In this document: positions 46,150 through 55,634 of the stretch, piece by piece
Layout: each line of letters begins with the position of its first letter
Position numbering within the stretch: position 1 is the stretch's first letter
NCBI GenBank assembly: GCA_016617855.1
Contig: JAECUM010031552.1
Span: forward strand, 1-64,000
Length of the DNA stretch: 64,000 nt
Direction: 5' to 3'
DNA from: Megalonaias nervosa
Taxonomy: Eukaryota > Mollusca > Bivalvia > Unionida > Unionidae
Position numbers and translations under genes: made by a program
Notes under the pieces: model-generated
What the model was told of the DNA's origin: nothing
Database searches by the model: none
Seen by the model: only the letters and a program-made list of their open reading frames with translations

Positions 46150-46452
46150 AAAGACGTGTCAAATCGGGTTTGGCAGGCATCACCAGCAACGGAGAAGTGA
46201 AAGAAGCTGAGACTACTGGAGACGCGGTCACCGTCGCTGCAAGTCGTGGCTTGCGGAAGGAAGGTTGCGTCCTGGCCGTAGTACCTCTATTGTCTGTAAA
46301 AGCTGTTTTCTGTTTGCCTTACTTTTTCGGGGACTTTTCTTTTCTGTGGCTGTGACCTCGTCTTGGCACCACTGCTCTTTCTCTTCTGGGTACCTTTGGG
46401 TCGGGTATTGGCTTTTTTCTTTGGGAGGACTTTGGGGGCATTGGGATCTCAT
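46150..46452 (-). pseudogene. Lys/Arg/Pro-rich core-type protein
   Basis: ATG 46452 overlaps the previous stop by one base (TAATG). One frame reads PPKEKSQYPTQRYPEEKEQW; another reads a more basic KRKSSGAKTRSQPQKRKVPE, suggesting an early frameshift. The composition is like DNA-condensing core proteins of adenovirus-related viruses. It is broken before 46150. Confidence 0.35.
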
Positions 46453-46773
46453 TATAAGAGGAAGCGAATGATGACACCTCCTAGAGAATCGCTACCTCCA
46501 GGTTTCAAAATGATTTGCTTTTTGGTTTGAGTGTTGATGCGAGGATCTGCGAGTTGCGTCAAGGCTACTTTCTTTCTTCTCAAAAAAGTTTGGTTTGATG
46601 TGGAATGTGAATGATGCCTTTCAGTAATTGACGTACTGTCACCATAAACTATCGTAAGACTTCTTTAAGACTGGCTTCTAAGACACGAGCACGTATTTGT
46701 GGATTTTGTCGCGACTGATGCTTTACAAGGTATGAATGAATTTGACGGAAAGATCAGACTGAAGGAACCTCAT
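46452..46773 (-). pseudogene. NVLKG-family small Maverick protein, longer copy
   Basis: ATG 46773; a TATAAAAA at 46811-46818 is about 40 bp upstream. Blocks: QNPQIRARVLEASLKEVLR, a stop, VTVRQLLKGIIHIP, then after a shift RRKKVALTQLADPRINTQTK and LKPGGSDSLGGVII, ending TAA 46452-46454. The helix - (V/L)LKG - basic - Gly-Gly layout is that of the small protein family also seen at 45.4 kb. Two frameshifts and one or two stops. Its function is not known. Confidence 0.45.
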
Positions 46774-46847
46774 GTTGACGATGTGTGAGACAGACCCAAA
46801 ATGAACGAGGTTTTTATAGATTTTTTTTCTTTTTGTTGTTGTTGTTG

Positions 46848-47553
46848 TTAAGTGGACGACGGGGACGTGTACACGACAGGCCATCCGTCTTGGCACCAGT
46901 GGTGAAACAGATGGGTACGAAATCGCAAATTATCGGGGGTAGTGGGTTTTAAATCCACGAGTAAATAGGTGTGTGGTGTTTGAGTGGCATCGTCGTACGC
47001 ATGAATCAGTCAAGGTATTCCTAATTGTTTGGCTAAGACTTGCACTTGCGATTTATCTCTAGGGCTTGTAAACAAGACCACGTAATGAGCACTGAGACTG
47101 ATGGTGCTATTTTTGGGTGATGTAAATGACACTTGCATTACGATGATACCCTATGCGCCAAAATCAGAGTTTAATTTCTTCTTTGTCTTCTCCTAACATT
47201 TCGTCGAAGATGACCAGATGGATTTGACTGGGGTCAGACACGATCCCGTCGTCTTCGCCAGGAATGACTTCCACAAACACGATAAAATCACCTTGACTTT
47301 CTCTCAGGAGGCTGTACGCTGATTGATACTCTCTGTAACACCACACGATCCGTTGAGGTGGACGATCGATCAAATAATGTTTATGTTCGATCAAACGTTT
47401 GACAAATTCAGTTTTGCCTGAACATCTGGGTCCGGCAATTAACATGTTAAATGGATGGCGAAGATACAAGGCCTCCTAGCTGGCACGGTCTAAGTTTTCG
47501 TCGATGCCTTTGAAAGTGGAGAAAGAGGGAGCGGAGACAGCAGAAGTAGCCAT
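46848..47553 (-). pseudogene. genome-packaging ATPase (FtsK/HerA type), element 2
   Basis: Start ATG 47553; TATAAAAA at about 47600 lies 47 bp upstream. After an in-frame TAG, LYLRHPFNMLIAGPRCSGKT has an intact Walker A and IHLVIFDEMLGEDKEE an intact Walker B. A shift near 47160 leads to a C-terminal part with HYVVLFTSPRDKSQVQVLAK-like sequence (47.05 kb), PHTYLLVDLKPTTPDNLRFR and a stop at 46848-46850. Motor for loading DNA into the capsid. It is the best kept enzyme of element 2, with one stop and one or two shifts. Confidence 0.7.
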
Positions 47554-47945
47554 AGTGCAAGGAATGTCACTTTTGACACTAAGACAGACAAGACAAGAGT
47601 TTTTATACTTTTTTTCAGAACACGTTTACTTCAGGTTAAAATGGAAAAACACGAAAGACAAAAATACACAAAAGCCAAATGGTTAAGTACATGGATAAAA
47701 TACACATCAAAACGATCAAAGTGGAATATAAACAAGTCTCTGTACAACATTTGTTCTGACGAAGGTGTGGTGTCCTAGGGACAGTGTAATGTTCTTAGAG
47801 TCTCTACACCCTTTGGCACAGTCACACAGGGGTCCTCCCTGAATGGTCTTTGGGGGTTGTCCATGTCGATGACAGTCATACTTCTGGCACTGCAGTTAAC
47901 ACAGGTTTAAAAGTTACTTTTTTCACTGAACGTTTCAATTTATGA

Positions 47946-48359
47946 TCACAAATCTTTGGCATAGTCAGCCACTTCTATTGTCCAAGCCACGAAGCCCAAA
48001 TGTTTCCAGTCACGTACATATTCAGTGCCTAAAAGCTGACGAATCTTGTTTTTCGGTAGAGGCCGAGAAGCATCGAGATGAAAGCGCAAGTCTTTTAACA
48101 GAAATGAGTCTCTAATGGACATTTAAAGGTACCACTTTCATGTTTTGTGTAGTATGTACTGTTCGTAAAGAGTCCACAAGGAATCAGCTGGTAAACGAAA
48201 TCCCAGAAAGCAAGTCACTAAGACACACACCACTCATCGACCCCAATTTGATGGACACATCTGTCGTAATAAGTGTTCGTAATCCTCCACAGTTTGGATA
48301 CTGTCATTGATTTCCTTCCACGATATCTGTTGTATCACGAATGATAAGGGTCGCGGCAT
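47946..48359 (-). pseudogene. unassigned helical protein of element 2
   Basis: A single frame from ATG 48359 with three in-frame stops: VIQQISWKEINDSIQTVEDY, VVCVLVTCFLGFRLPADSLW, LKDLRFHLDASRPLPKNKIR and TEYVRDWKHLGFVAWTIEVA, ending at TGA 47946-47948. TATAAAAA lies only about 10 bp upstream of this ATG, so the real start may be an inner Met. It sits between the BIR genes and the ATPase. Helical pattern with conserved Trp; a death-fold relation crossed my mind but is not supported. Confidence 0.35.
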
Positions 48360-48424
48360 GGTAGTACGTTTTTATACCTTTTTTTTTTGTCGGAGGTAAT
48401 AAGTGTACTTTTTCCACAGAGCTA

Positions 48425-48979
48425 ATCGTACTTTAGTGGCGAATTTAAATTTTTAATCACTAGTTCACACACCAGACACTGCACAGAATTTTCCTCTACA
48501 GACAACATTTGATAGCGTAAAAGATTTTGGTAACTCTCTAACTCTTCTACTGGAATTCATTGTAGTATGGCCACCTTGTAGGTAGAAAGATGAGCAGCAA
48601 CCAAAGCCTTCTGATCCTCATCCAGTTGAACAATGTCTGACCGCTGGAACGCTTTAACATGAATGAGTCCTCTTATAGCATTCACGTACCAGTGATTCCA
48701 ACAATGGTGACGTAACGGATGCAATTGTTCTTTGCGTGGAACTTGTATTTTGACAAACTCTCGGTAAATATTTTCTCCAAACTCAACAGGCAAAGCACGA
48801 ATGTTTTCTTGTAAAGTATCCATTATAGAATCAGGAATCACTGGGGTCGTGGGGTCTCGTTTATATTTGTGACTGAAGTAGTGTCCTCCCATAATCAATC
48901 TTCGTTTCCTCTGGAAAAGAGCATAGTTTAAAAATGGAGAAATGATTTTGAGTTTGCGTTGCACTTGGATGTTGACCAA
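48425..48979 (-). pseudogene. protein following the BIR gene, with duplicated segment
   Basis: A 140-codon frame with IMDTLQENIRALPVEFGENI and YREFVKIQVPRKEQLHPLRH, then HHCWNHWYVNAIRGLIHVKA, continuing in frame past a TGA to EELESYQNLLRYQMLSVEEN and a CLVCELVIKN motif. The segment YSLQENLRGLPVE ... YRELVNIQVQRK at 49.05-48.95 kb is a second copy just after the BIR domain. The Cys-x2-Cys could belong to a zinc site. Family unknown; position suggests a partner or extension of the BIR protein. Confidence 0.4.
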
Positions 48980-49059
48980 CTCTCGGTAAATGCGTTCTCT
49001 CTACTCCACAGGCAGACCACGAAGGTTCTCTTGTAAACTATACATCCAGAGATTATTAC

Positions 49060-49658
49060 GGTCCCACTAAACGTACATAGTGACAGTGTAGAGACCGTCG
49101 AGCATGTGCCAGGTAAGCGGAATCTTTCTGCTTCCACTGGTGAAGTGACACATCGCAACAGAAGCACTTGACTTTATCCTCTTCGCCCAAGTAGATAAAT
49201 CCGGCTCTGGATAATTTAGATATTTAGGCCATTTTCCTTGGAAGGTCTGGAATAGACTTTCCGAGTCGCACAGGGAACGAATATTCTTCTTTCACAGGTT
49301 CATTTCGATGAGGGTACGGTGCAATCCACTGGAGTTTGCTCAGGGTTGGATGACATCCGTAGGGTGGTAGAGGCATGGTTTCACGTGGAGGATGCCACTG
49401 ACGATGAAAACCAGTAAAGTGAAAAGGTGTACGATAACGAGTGGCATCGCTCTCGCATCTATCAGGGTTGACACGCACAGCATCACTTTCCATCACTATC
49501 GTAGTAGTAATCATAGCAAAGTTCCCATGATGTGGTACTGAATCGCTGAGGTCACAACGTACGGCATACTTGATATCGCAAGGCACAGCATCGCACTCCG
49601 CTAGAGAATCACCAAACTTGAATGGTGTGGTCTGTTTAAAAGGATTCATCTTTCTCAC
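49060..49658 (-). pseudogene. BIR-domain (IAP-like) protein with intact zinc ligands
   Basis: ATG 49658; TATAAAAA at 49705-49712 is about 50 bp upstream. A 145-residue N-terminal part is rich in Asp/Cys/Pro and has no known domain. The BIR follows: TFQGKWPKYLN in one frame, then RAGFIYLGEEDKVKCFCCDV, SLHQWKQKDSAYLAHARRSL and HCHYV in another, with Cys-x2-Cys ... His ... Cys ligands present. One in-frame stop and paired frameshifts near 49.22-49.26 kb. BIR proteins bind caspases or related partners and block apoptosis. No RING finger is visible. Confidence 0.6.
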
Positions 49659-49809
49659 ATGATGTTGGAAGTCACAATGAACTATCGGTCTTGGACGTAT
49701 TCCCTTTTTATACTGGTCGTAATGAAGTCACAAGTTTGTACATCTTTCCTTTTTTATATATAGTTTTGGAAGTCTTCCTTTTTCTCTTACTGGACAACAG
49801 TACTACCTT

Positions 49810-50187
49810 CTATAAGGTACCGTCAGATCTGAACAGTGTTGTGATGGGTGGAAAGGCCATAGAAAAGTAAGGACAGTATGGAGACCATTGAGTATGTTCC
49901 AGAATAGCTGAATCTTTATAGATATATTGATCTATACGCAACCTCAGACCATAACTGAAATACTGTACTTCGTATCCCAATCCATTCTCAGGTCCCAAGA
50001 AGACAAATCCTGTTCTAGCTAAAACAGTCGCAGTAGGTAATCCTTCCCTTTCCGTTGGCCATTTCTGAAACGTTTCCAATCGACTGGCACAATTACAAAA
50101 GTCAGGCGAGAAGACAGAAAAATGGTCTGGTTTGAACTTGGAGTTCTCAGTGGGTCTCTCACTCGATTCTTCCAGTGTCGAAGTCAT
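49810..50187 (-). CDS. BIR-domain (IAP-like) protein lacking two zinc ligands
   Basis: An uninterrupted 125-codon frame from ATG 50187, with TATAAAAA at 50221-50228 inside the 3' end of polB. The BIR pattern is clear: RLETFQKWPTEREG, LARTGFVFLGPENG, a strand reading VQYFSYGLRLR, and ILEHTQWSPYCPYF. In a BIR the two residues spaced as in YFSY are the Cys-x2-Cys zinc ligands; here both are Tyr. The His and last Cys remain. Zinc binding is therefore doubtful. The changes are compatible with G-to-A mutations. Confidence 0.6.
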   Translation of the reverse strand: MTSTLEESSERPTENSKFKPDHFSVFSPDFCNCASRLETFQKWPTEREGLPTATVLARTGFVFLGPENGLGYEVQYFSYGLRLRIDQYIYKDSAILEHTQWSPYCPYFSMAFPPITTLFRSDGTL

Positions 50188-53100
50188 CCTTCTTGTTGGT
50201 GACTATCGTCTTGGAACCATTTTTTATATCAGTGTGGCCGTACTGTAAAGTGAAGTGATTGGGACGCCGCACTCGCTTCTGGTACACGATTTGATAGACA
50301 TTTTCCAAAGGCCGACTGACGATTTGGTGTGTAACTAAACGTACAATCTTGTGAGGTTGGTAGGTGGTCACTTTAAAATCGCGATCCTTTCCAGACTATA
50401 AGGCTTCTTTCAATATCCCAAAGCACACCACTTGACTGATGCGATAATTGAAAGTCAGTGCGTTCACTTTACACTCCGCGTGTACTTCTCCTTCTTTGTC
50501 CCGATATTCGTAGTCGTAATTTTTAGGACCGCCACAAGCAAAACTTACAATCTTGTCGTCGTGGTTCTCGTCCGTCCAGGCTCCTTCACGGTCTCCTTTG
50601 ATGACAGGGTGACGTTGATCAGGGCGATCGATATAGATGCAACTGTCCGTGTCAAAATACAGCACACGATTTCTTAATTGGTGTAACGCTTAGTACAATT
50701 TTAAGCGAGCATGGGCTGTCACGTAGGCCGCAATGATGACATTTCCAAATTCTTCGGCCTCTACAAACTCCATTTCTTCTTCGTAAATGACTAAGATCAA
50801 GTCCTCACGAAGGACGACCACGTGTTTCATGTATTTAGTTTTGTCGTGAATCATCTGGAAGTAACGGGAAGGTTCTGCCAAATATTCCGTCTTGGGTAAA
50901 CAAGGTCGATGTGACATTTTGCCCCACAAGGAATTCAAGATCACTTTGGCGAACGATCGCCTTCCTCTGTTTTTGCTCCCGGTATTTCTCTTTGAATTTC
51001 TTTTGGTCTTCGGGAGTGTGGCACAAGGAAGGATAGCCGCTGGCTTGTTGTTTCAATTTCAAAAAAGGCATCCACATAGTCTGCAAAAATGCCTTTCTGA
51101 GTTTGGTCGCCCTTGTGGTATTGTTTTGTCTTGGGAAAGAGGTAAATTTCGTACACGTCTAACAATTGGTATCCCATATCCAGAGCTGTAAACAATTACA
51201 TGCTGACCCACGTTCCTCTCCAGGCGCGTTTTTCCTGGGTGTGCTGACAAGGTCGGTCTTGGTTACACGTTTCGGCACAAGTACGGCACAAGGGAAGCAT
51301 CAGTTTTCCTTGGAAATGGTGAGGTAAAACAGGATGGTACAAGTACGTGGGAGGCAAGACTTTACATTTAATCAATCCTTCGTATTGTCGAATGTTGTCC
51401 ACGTCGATGTGTTCCGTCAATAATTGTGGGTGCCCTACGGGAAAGTGACAACATTTGCACACGTAAGGATACAGAGAACACACGTCCAAGTATTAGATTT
51501 CTTCTTCAATCTCCTCGTTTGCGTGGTACAGCAAACAGGTGGCATTCGTCCGTCCTCAGTACAAATTGCCCCGCAGGTTCAGAGGGCCCACCAGCTTGTA
51601 ACTTTCCACGATACGTTTAAACTCGGGATCTTTTTTCAAACGGTGATCGTACTCGTGTTCCCAAATTTCCACCAACTGGTATCCTTGCTGTTCTAACTTC
51701 AGGCGCCGCTGACAAGTGGCCTGGTACAAGTCTTCCGTGGTACGTTGTAAAACTTGATATTCAATATTCACGTTGAGGGTAACAGGAGGGACCTCCGTCA
51801 GATAAGCACCCGTTAAACTCGTACACGATCTTGGGGTTTTCTAAGTCCCAGCCATCCACTGAATACGTTCCGATGGTCTTTTCGCCTCCTCCATTGCGGG
51901 CGTGTTGGATCCATTTGTCTTCCTTGTCGCACAAGTAATGCAACCAGCGTAAAGATTTGACCGAGTATTGAAGTTTGACAAAGTTGGTCGTTTGATGACT
52001 TATGACAGCTAGGGTGTTTTCGGGTATGATTCGTTGGCGGTACTCTAAAGAACACGCTTTGGCAATGGTGCAGGCTTCCTTCAAAGGATCGATCCCTCCA
52101 TGTTCAATCAACAGTTCTCTAAATTTTCCACAGCAACGCTATAAAATGTCGACGTTGGAACGGCGATACTTTAACATTTCTTCCTGATAGTCGAAGGGGC
52201 CCGAGGCGTGAGGGTGGTACCAAGCATAGAAAGCTTCTCGTTGTTCGGTGCGCATGTTGTCGGGGTCGTAGTAGTGAGCTTCAGGCAAATAGTCTTTGCT
52301 CATTTCTCTCATTGCAAACGTTTTAGGCATTCGACTCAAATGCATGGCCAAGTAACTCATTGAATCTTTAAACTGAACTTGTCCCACTTCCATGGAAATG
52401 ATTTTGACTCCATTCCAAGTAACTTTAGGATGTTTGGTGCTTTGGTCTGTATAGTATCTAAGAAGAAATTACCCATCGTATTCCGAGAAATTGTGAGCCA
52501 TCAATGTGGCACTGCGATGACAATCTCCATAACCCCGCTTGCTGTAAGAGGAGTTCTGCTTCTCTTCGTTGTTTGGCTCGGTCTGACTGTAACAAGATAA
52601 CCGAGTTGTGATTTCGGATTTACAACAGAATACTTCTGATGGTGATACAAATACAATGTAAAAATGATGTATTCACTCAACTAGTGAAAATGAGATATTG
52701 TTTTACTCAAATAGTAAAATGATGAATTGATTGGAGAGATATCATACAAAATATCTTATACACTCCCAAAATAATGGGTATAACAAAACCCCAAAATTAG
52801 CCCACGGCTACAAGATTACATACATGGAGTAACACAAAATACACTCCGTCAAAATCACACTTGGCTACCAGTCACACCGGTCAATCAAGTAAGTATCATT
52901 ATAGGTAGTCACCGACCACCATTCAATTCCTTGGTCATTCAAGCAATCACCGCCCACCAATCCGGTCTGCAACGCCCAATCATCCGATACTCGACCAGCA
53001 ACACTGTTCACTCAGCTCTACGGCTGCTGTGGTTAATTTCTATGGTTAGCTCTATAGCTGGTACCACGACTACGATCACCATGGATCACTCTAGTCACTT

Positions 53101-54014
53101 TGGTCAGCTCTACAGCTCTACAGCTGGGTCACTCTGGTCAGCTCTACAGCTCTACACTATGGTCACTCTGGTCACTCTGGTCAGCTCTACAGCTCTACAC
53201 TATGGTCACTCTGGTCACTCTGGTCAGCTCTACAGCTGAAGATGTGCAAGTCCCTAAGTAGACTGCTTACTGACAAGACGTTCCGTAATGTGAAGATATC
53301 ACTTTACGGTGAGGCATTTATACACAGACGATGTAGCCTACATCGCTCGTTCCACCACGATGGCTCGGGCTAAACACATATGGTCTTGAAGGTTGTTAAT
53401 TTGAACGATGCTGCGCTTTATGATGCGAAGTTCGTCCACCAATAACACTTTTCTGCATTGTCCGGTCCCTTTGGAAAGAGAAACGTGGGCCATGAACAGT
53501 GTTGCTTTTCCATCGGTGATGCGAAACTAATCGTTGGATTGTTGCACGTGTTGAATCTTGTCGATGACTTTGGAAACTCGATCCAAACAGGGGACGTCAG
53601 ACTGTCGTGATAAATGGAAAGTCTCAAGCGATCGTCTTCTCTGGCTTTATATTGTTGTTTCAGTGCGGTTAACAAATATTCCCACACATCGGTGATGAAC
53701 TCTTCTGCTTTCTCCAACGGTACGTCGGACTTGAAATCTTTAAATTTCACCGTGTACGTGTAGGCTATGGTTCTAAATTTTCTAGAGGAGCTTTTATCAG
53801 TCTCTTGAATGTGGTAGTATTTTTCATGGTTTAGTGGTGGTGGACCTTGGCTTGGTGTAGACTCCCTGGGCCTGGATTCTAGCTTATTCATGTCATCTTC
53901 AAAATCGCTGGCATGGATTTGATCCAAGACTTCAGCTACTGTGCGAGGCGATAGGTCCCGTTTCTGCCTCTTACTTTCTTCTCCTTTCGCCACGAAATGA
54001 CGCGATCGTTTCAT
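50159..54014 (-). pseudogene. polB: protein-primed family-B DNA polymerase, element 2
   Basis: ATG 54014; shared TATA at 54.09 kb. N-terminal part: FRTIAYTYTVKFKDFKSDVP, CRKVLLVDELRIIKRSIVQI and HMCLARAIVV (53.35 kb). The middle is replaced by a 0.7-kb insert (52600-53285). It resumes with TLMAHNFSEYDG (Exo II), then FAMREMSKDYLPEAHYYDPD, TIGTYSVDGWDLENPK, LYVDVCSLYPYVCK-like Pol A (MDVCSLYPYVCKCCHFPVGH, 51.45 kb), CRTCAETCNQDRPCQHT, ILNSLWGKMSHRP (Pol B), MLYFDTDSCIYIDRPDQRHP (Pol C, DTDS intact) and C-terminal VYQIVYQKRVRRPNHFTLQY. Typical Maverick/adintovirus polymerase; many frame breaks. Confidence 0.8.
52600..53285. repeat. repeat-bearing insert interrupting polB
   Basis: The stretch has no polymerase coding and replaces the expected zinc-rich and Exo I region. 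Its right part holds about 2.8 copies of a 43-bp unit (GGTCACTCT twice, then GGTCAGCTCTACAGCTC...), 53117-53238, preceded by a partial array. The left part is A+T-rich with ACTCAA(A/C)TAGT repeats. No clear terminal inverted repeat or target duplication was seen, so insertion with deletion, or satellite expansion, are both possible. Confidence 0.6.
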
Positions 54015-54092
54015 CTTAAGTGCAAAAAGATAAATGACTACATTTGAAACGCCATGGTCCCCTTAATATCAATGTCAGGACAGTGTCTTGCC

Positions 54093-54100
54093 TATATAAA
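54093..54100. promoter_or_regulatory. shared TATA box between polB and zinc-knuckle gene
   Basis: TATATAAA within CCTATATAAAGG, readable on both strands. It is about 50 bp upstream of ATG 54150 (plus) and about 79 bp upstream of the polB ATG (minus). Confidence 0.55.
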
Positions 54101-54149
54101 GGGTCAGTGTCTTCCCTCCAAGTATTTCATTCTCAAGCCTACCAGAAAG

Positions 54150-54595
54150 ATGGAAGAGCCCACACAGATCGAACTTCTCACCAGAGCTTTGCGAGGTGTC
54201 ATAAGACGGTTTTCTTCAGACAAGCCGACAAACTATTCCCCTTCCTTTCTAGATAAAAGTCAAGATACTTGCTATATCTGTCAAAAGAAAAGGCATTGGT
54301 CTTTTGAATGCCCAGACCGTCAAAAACAGTCAAAAGAGACAAAAGTCAAGATACCTATTATCATTGTCAAGGGAAAGGACATTGGTCTTCAGACTGCCCT
54401 AAGAAACAACAGGAGGAAGAGTGGAGTTCAGAACAGGAAGAAGAGGAAGAACCCAGACAGGTCCAGAAAGAGAAGAAAGAAAAGAAAAGAAGACGAGAAG
54501 AAAGTGAGGAAGAAGAGGAGGAAAAAACTGTGAAAGTGAAGAAATTCAAAAAAGGAGAGAGTGAAAAGACACAGAAGAAGTCTATGAACTTTTAA
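54150..54595 (+). pseudogene. twin CCHC zinc-knuckle protein with acidic/basic tail
   Basis: Start at ATG 54150 chosen by its distance of 50 bp from the TATA box. A helical start (EEPTQIELLTRALRGVIRRF) is followed by a knuckle CYICQKKRHWSFEC and, after a one-base shift near 54320, a second copy YYHCQGKGHWSSDC. The two lie in duplicated segments (DKSQDT precedes each). The first Cys of the second knuckle reads Tyr, and the Gly of the first knuckle reads Arg. A Glu/Lys-rich tail ends at 54595. Zinc knuckles bind single-stranded nucleic acid. On the opposite strand to most genes of element 2. Confidence 0.55.
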
Positions 54596-54720
54596 GAGTG
54601 TTGTGTTGTGATATTGGTTTGTAAATTTGTACCAGAATAGACCAAAAAGAAAAACGTAAGTGTCCCTTGGTTTTGATTTTTTAGAATAAGGACCTACACT
54701 CATGCACTCACATACGTACA

Positions 54721-55458
54721 TCATTGGGTAAAAAAAGGATTTTGAGTTTTAATTGATTTTAGCAAGATGAATACTATCTCTTTTCGAAAGAAGTGGGTGG
54801 CCCTGAAAAGGACCATTGGGTGTTTGTTTTTTAACAAACTCAGGAACGAGAAATAATCAGCTTTAACTGCCTTAAGCCTTTGCCACGACCAAGTAGGGCC
54901 TGCTCCTGTCGATGATTTGGTAGCAATCACTAGGGTGAGTATCTCAGGCGTAGTAACAGGGTTGGGCTGTTTGGCTCTGGAAGGTCTTTTCCCCTTGGGT
55001 CGTAATAAAGAAGTCTGATACATTTGTGTCAGACTCCTTAACTCTGCCAAAATGTCTGAGAGTACCGTCACCGTTTGACTTTCACCATCCTCCTTTTCTC
55101 CTAGACCTTGTTTCTTCTCTGCTTCTTCTTCTTCCTGTCGTTTTCTTCTTGCCTCTTCTTCTTCTCGCTGTTGCTGTTGAAGGAGAAAAACTTGTTCTGC
55201 TTCTTTCTGCTGTTGTAAAAATTTCTCCAATTCTTCTTTCTGTCTCTGTTTAAAATCCTCGACGTGTGGTAAAGAAGGAGAAGGTGCTGGTACCGGAACA
55301 AATTCTTGTGAAGAAGAGTGAAAATCTACTAAATCCCAATTAAAATCGACCTCTTCTGGAAGTAGGCTCGGGTTGGTTTTGGTAGCCGCTGCTTTGCCAT
55401 CACTTCTCGTCTCCACGGCCGATGCACCCCAATTCATCATTTTCTTAGTTTCCGTCAT
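54721..55458 (-). CDS. coiled-coil protein of element 2
   Basis: A 245-codon frame without stops, ATG 55458. Acidic N-terminus (EEVDFNWDLVDFHSSSQEFV), then a long Glu/Gln/Lys coiled coil (residues about 90-150, FKQRQKEELEKFLQQQKEAE), a short helix LSDILAELRSLTQMYQTS and a basic stretch KGKRPSRAKQPNP. The last 40 codons run through a histone-type stem-loop, so the true stop is probably earlier (a TAG in the next frame at about 54872) and the end has shifted frame. Function unknown; perhaps a scaffold or regulator. Confidence 0.5.
   Translation of the reverse strand: MTETKKMMNWGASAVETRSDGKAAATKTNPSLLPEEVDFNWDLVDFHSSSQEFVPVPAPSPSLPHVEDFKQRQKEELEKFLQQQKEAEQVFLLQQQQREEEEARRKRQEEEEAEKKQGLGEKEDGESQTVTVLSDILAELRSLTQMYQTSLLRPKGKRPSRAKQPNPVTTPEILTLVIATKSSTGAGPTWSWQRLKAVKADYFSFLSLLKNKHPMVLFRATHFFRKEIVFILLKSIKTQNPFFTQ
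54774..54814 (-). promoter_or_regulatory. histone-type 3' stem-loop plus U7-like element
   Basis: On the minus strand GGTCCT-TTTC-AGGGCC (54814-54799) forms a six-base stem (one G-U) and UUUC loop, flanked by CCCAAT upstream and ACCCAC downstream, as in metazoan replication-dependent histone mRNAs. Nine bases further, TTTCGAAAAGAGATA is a purine-rich element like the histone downstream element that pairs with U7 snRNA. It ends the transcript of the coiled-coil gene. Confidence 0.75.
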
Positions 55459-55506
55459 GTTTCAAAACAATGTCGCATATATTCTCTGCGCACAGAAGCT
55501 AGCGCA

Positions 55507-55516
55507 CCTATATAGG
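55507..55516 (-). promoter_or_regulatory. palindromic TATA box of the coiled-coil gene
   Basis: CCTATATAGG is a perfect 10-bp palindrome 49-58 bp upstream of ATG 55458 on the minus strand. Confidence 0.55.
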
Positions 55517-55626
55517 GAATGTGGCGTCACAGGTAGCCGTCTTGGAAGACAGACTCTGCGCTGTGACTAAAGTTTGTAACGCGTGCTGGGATTGGTGAAA
55601 GGAGTCAATCCGTCTCGCTCTTCCAC

Positions 55627-55634
55627 TATAAATA
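55627..55634 (+). promoter_or_regulatory. TATA box of the rightmost gene
   Basis: TATAAATA followed by ACCGC, 43-50 bp upstream of ATG 55677. With the box at 55.51 kb it forms a divergent promoter of about 220 bp. Confidence 0.6.

Noticed and set aside
47946..48359. Death-domain protein
   Set aside because: A helical pattern with a conserved Trp was suggestive, but no diagnostic motif is visible and three stops blur the frame.
54367..54724. Ser/Phe-rich minus-strand frames opposite the zinc-knuckle gene
   Set aside because: Shadow of the Glu/Lys-rich tail of the plus-strand gene; no motif of their own.
55026..55253. Leu-rich plus-strand frame looking like a membrane protein
   Set aside because: Complement of the Glu/Gln coiled-coil codons of the 55458-54721 gene.
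54721..55458. Histone gene as source of the 54.8-kb stem-loop
   Set aside because: The protein upstream is an acidic coiled coil with no histone fold or histone tail sequence, and the other two stem-loop genes are not histones either.
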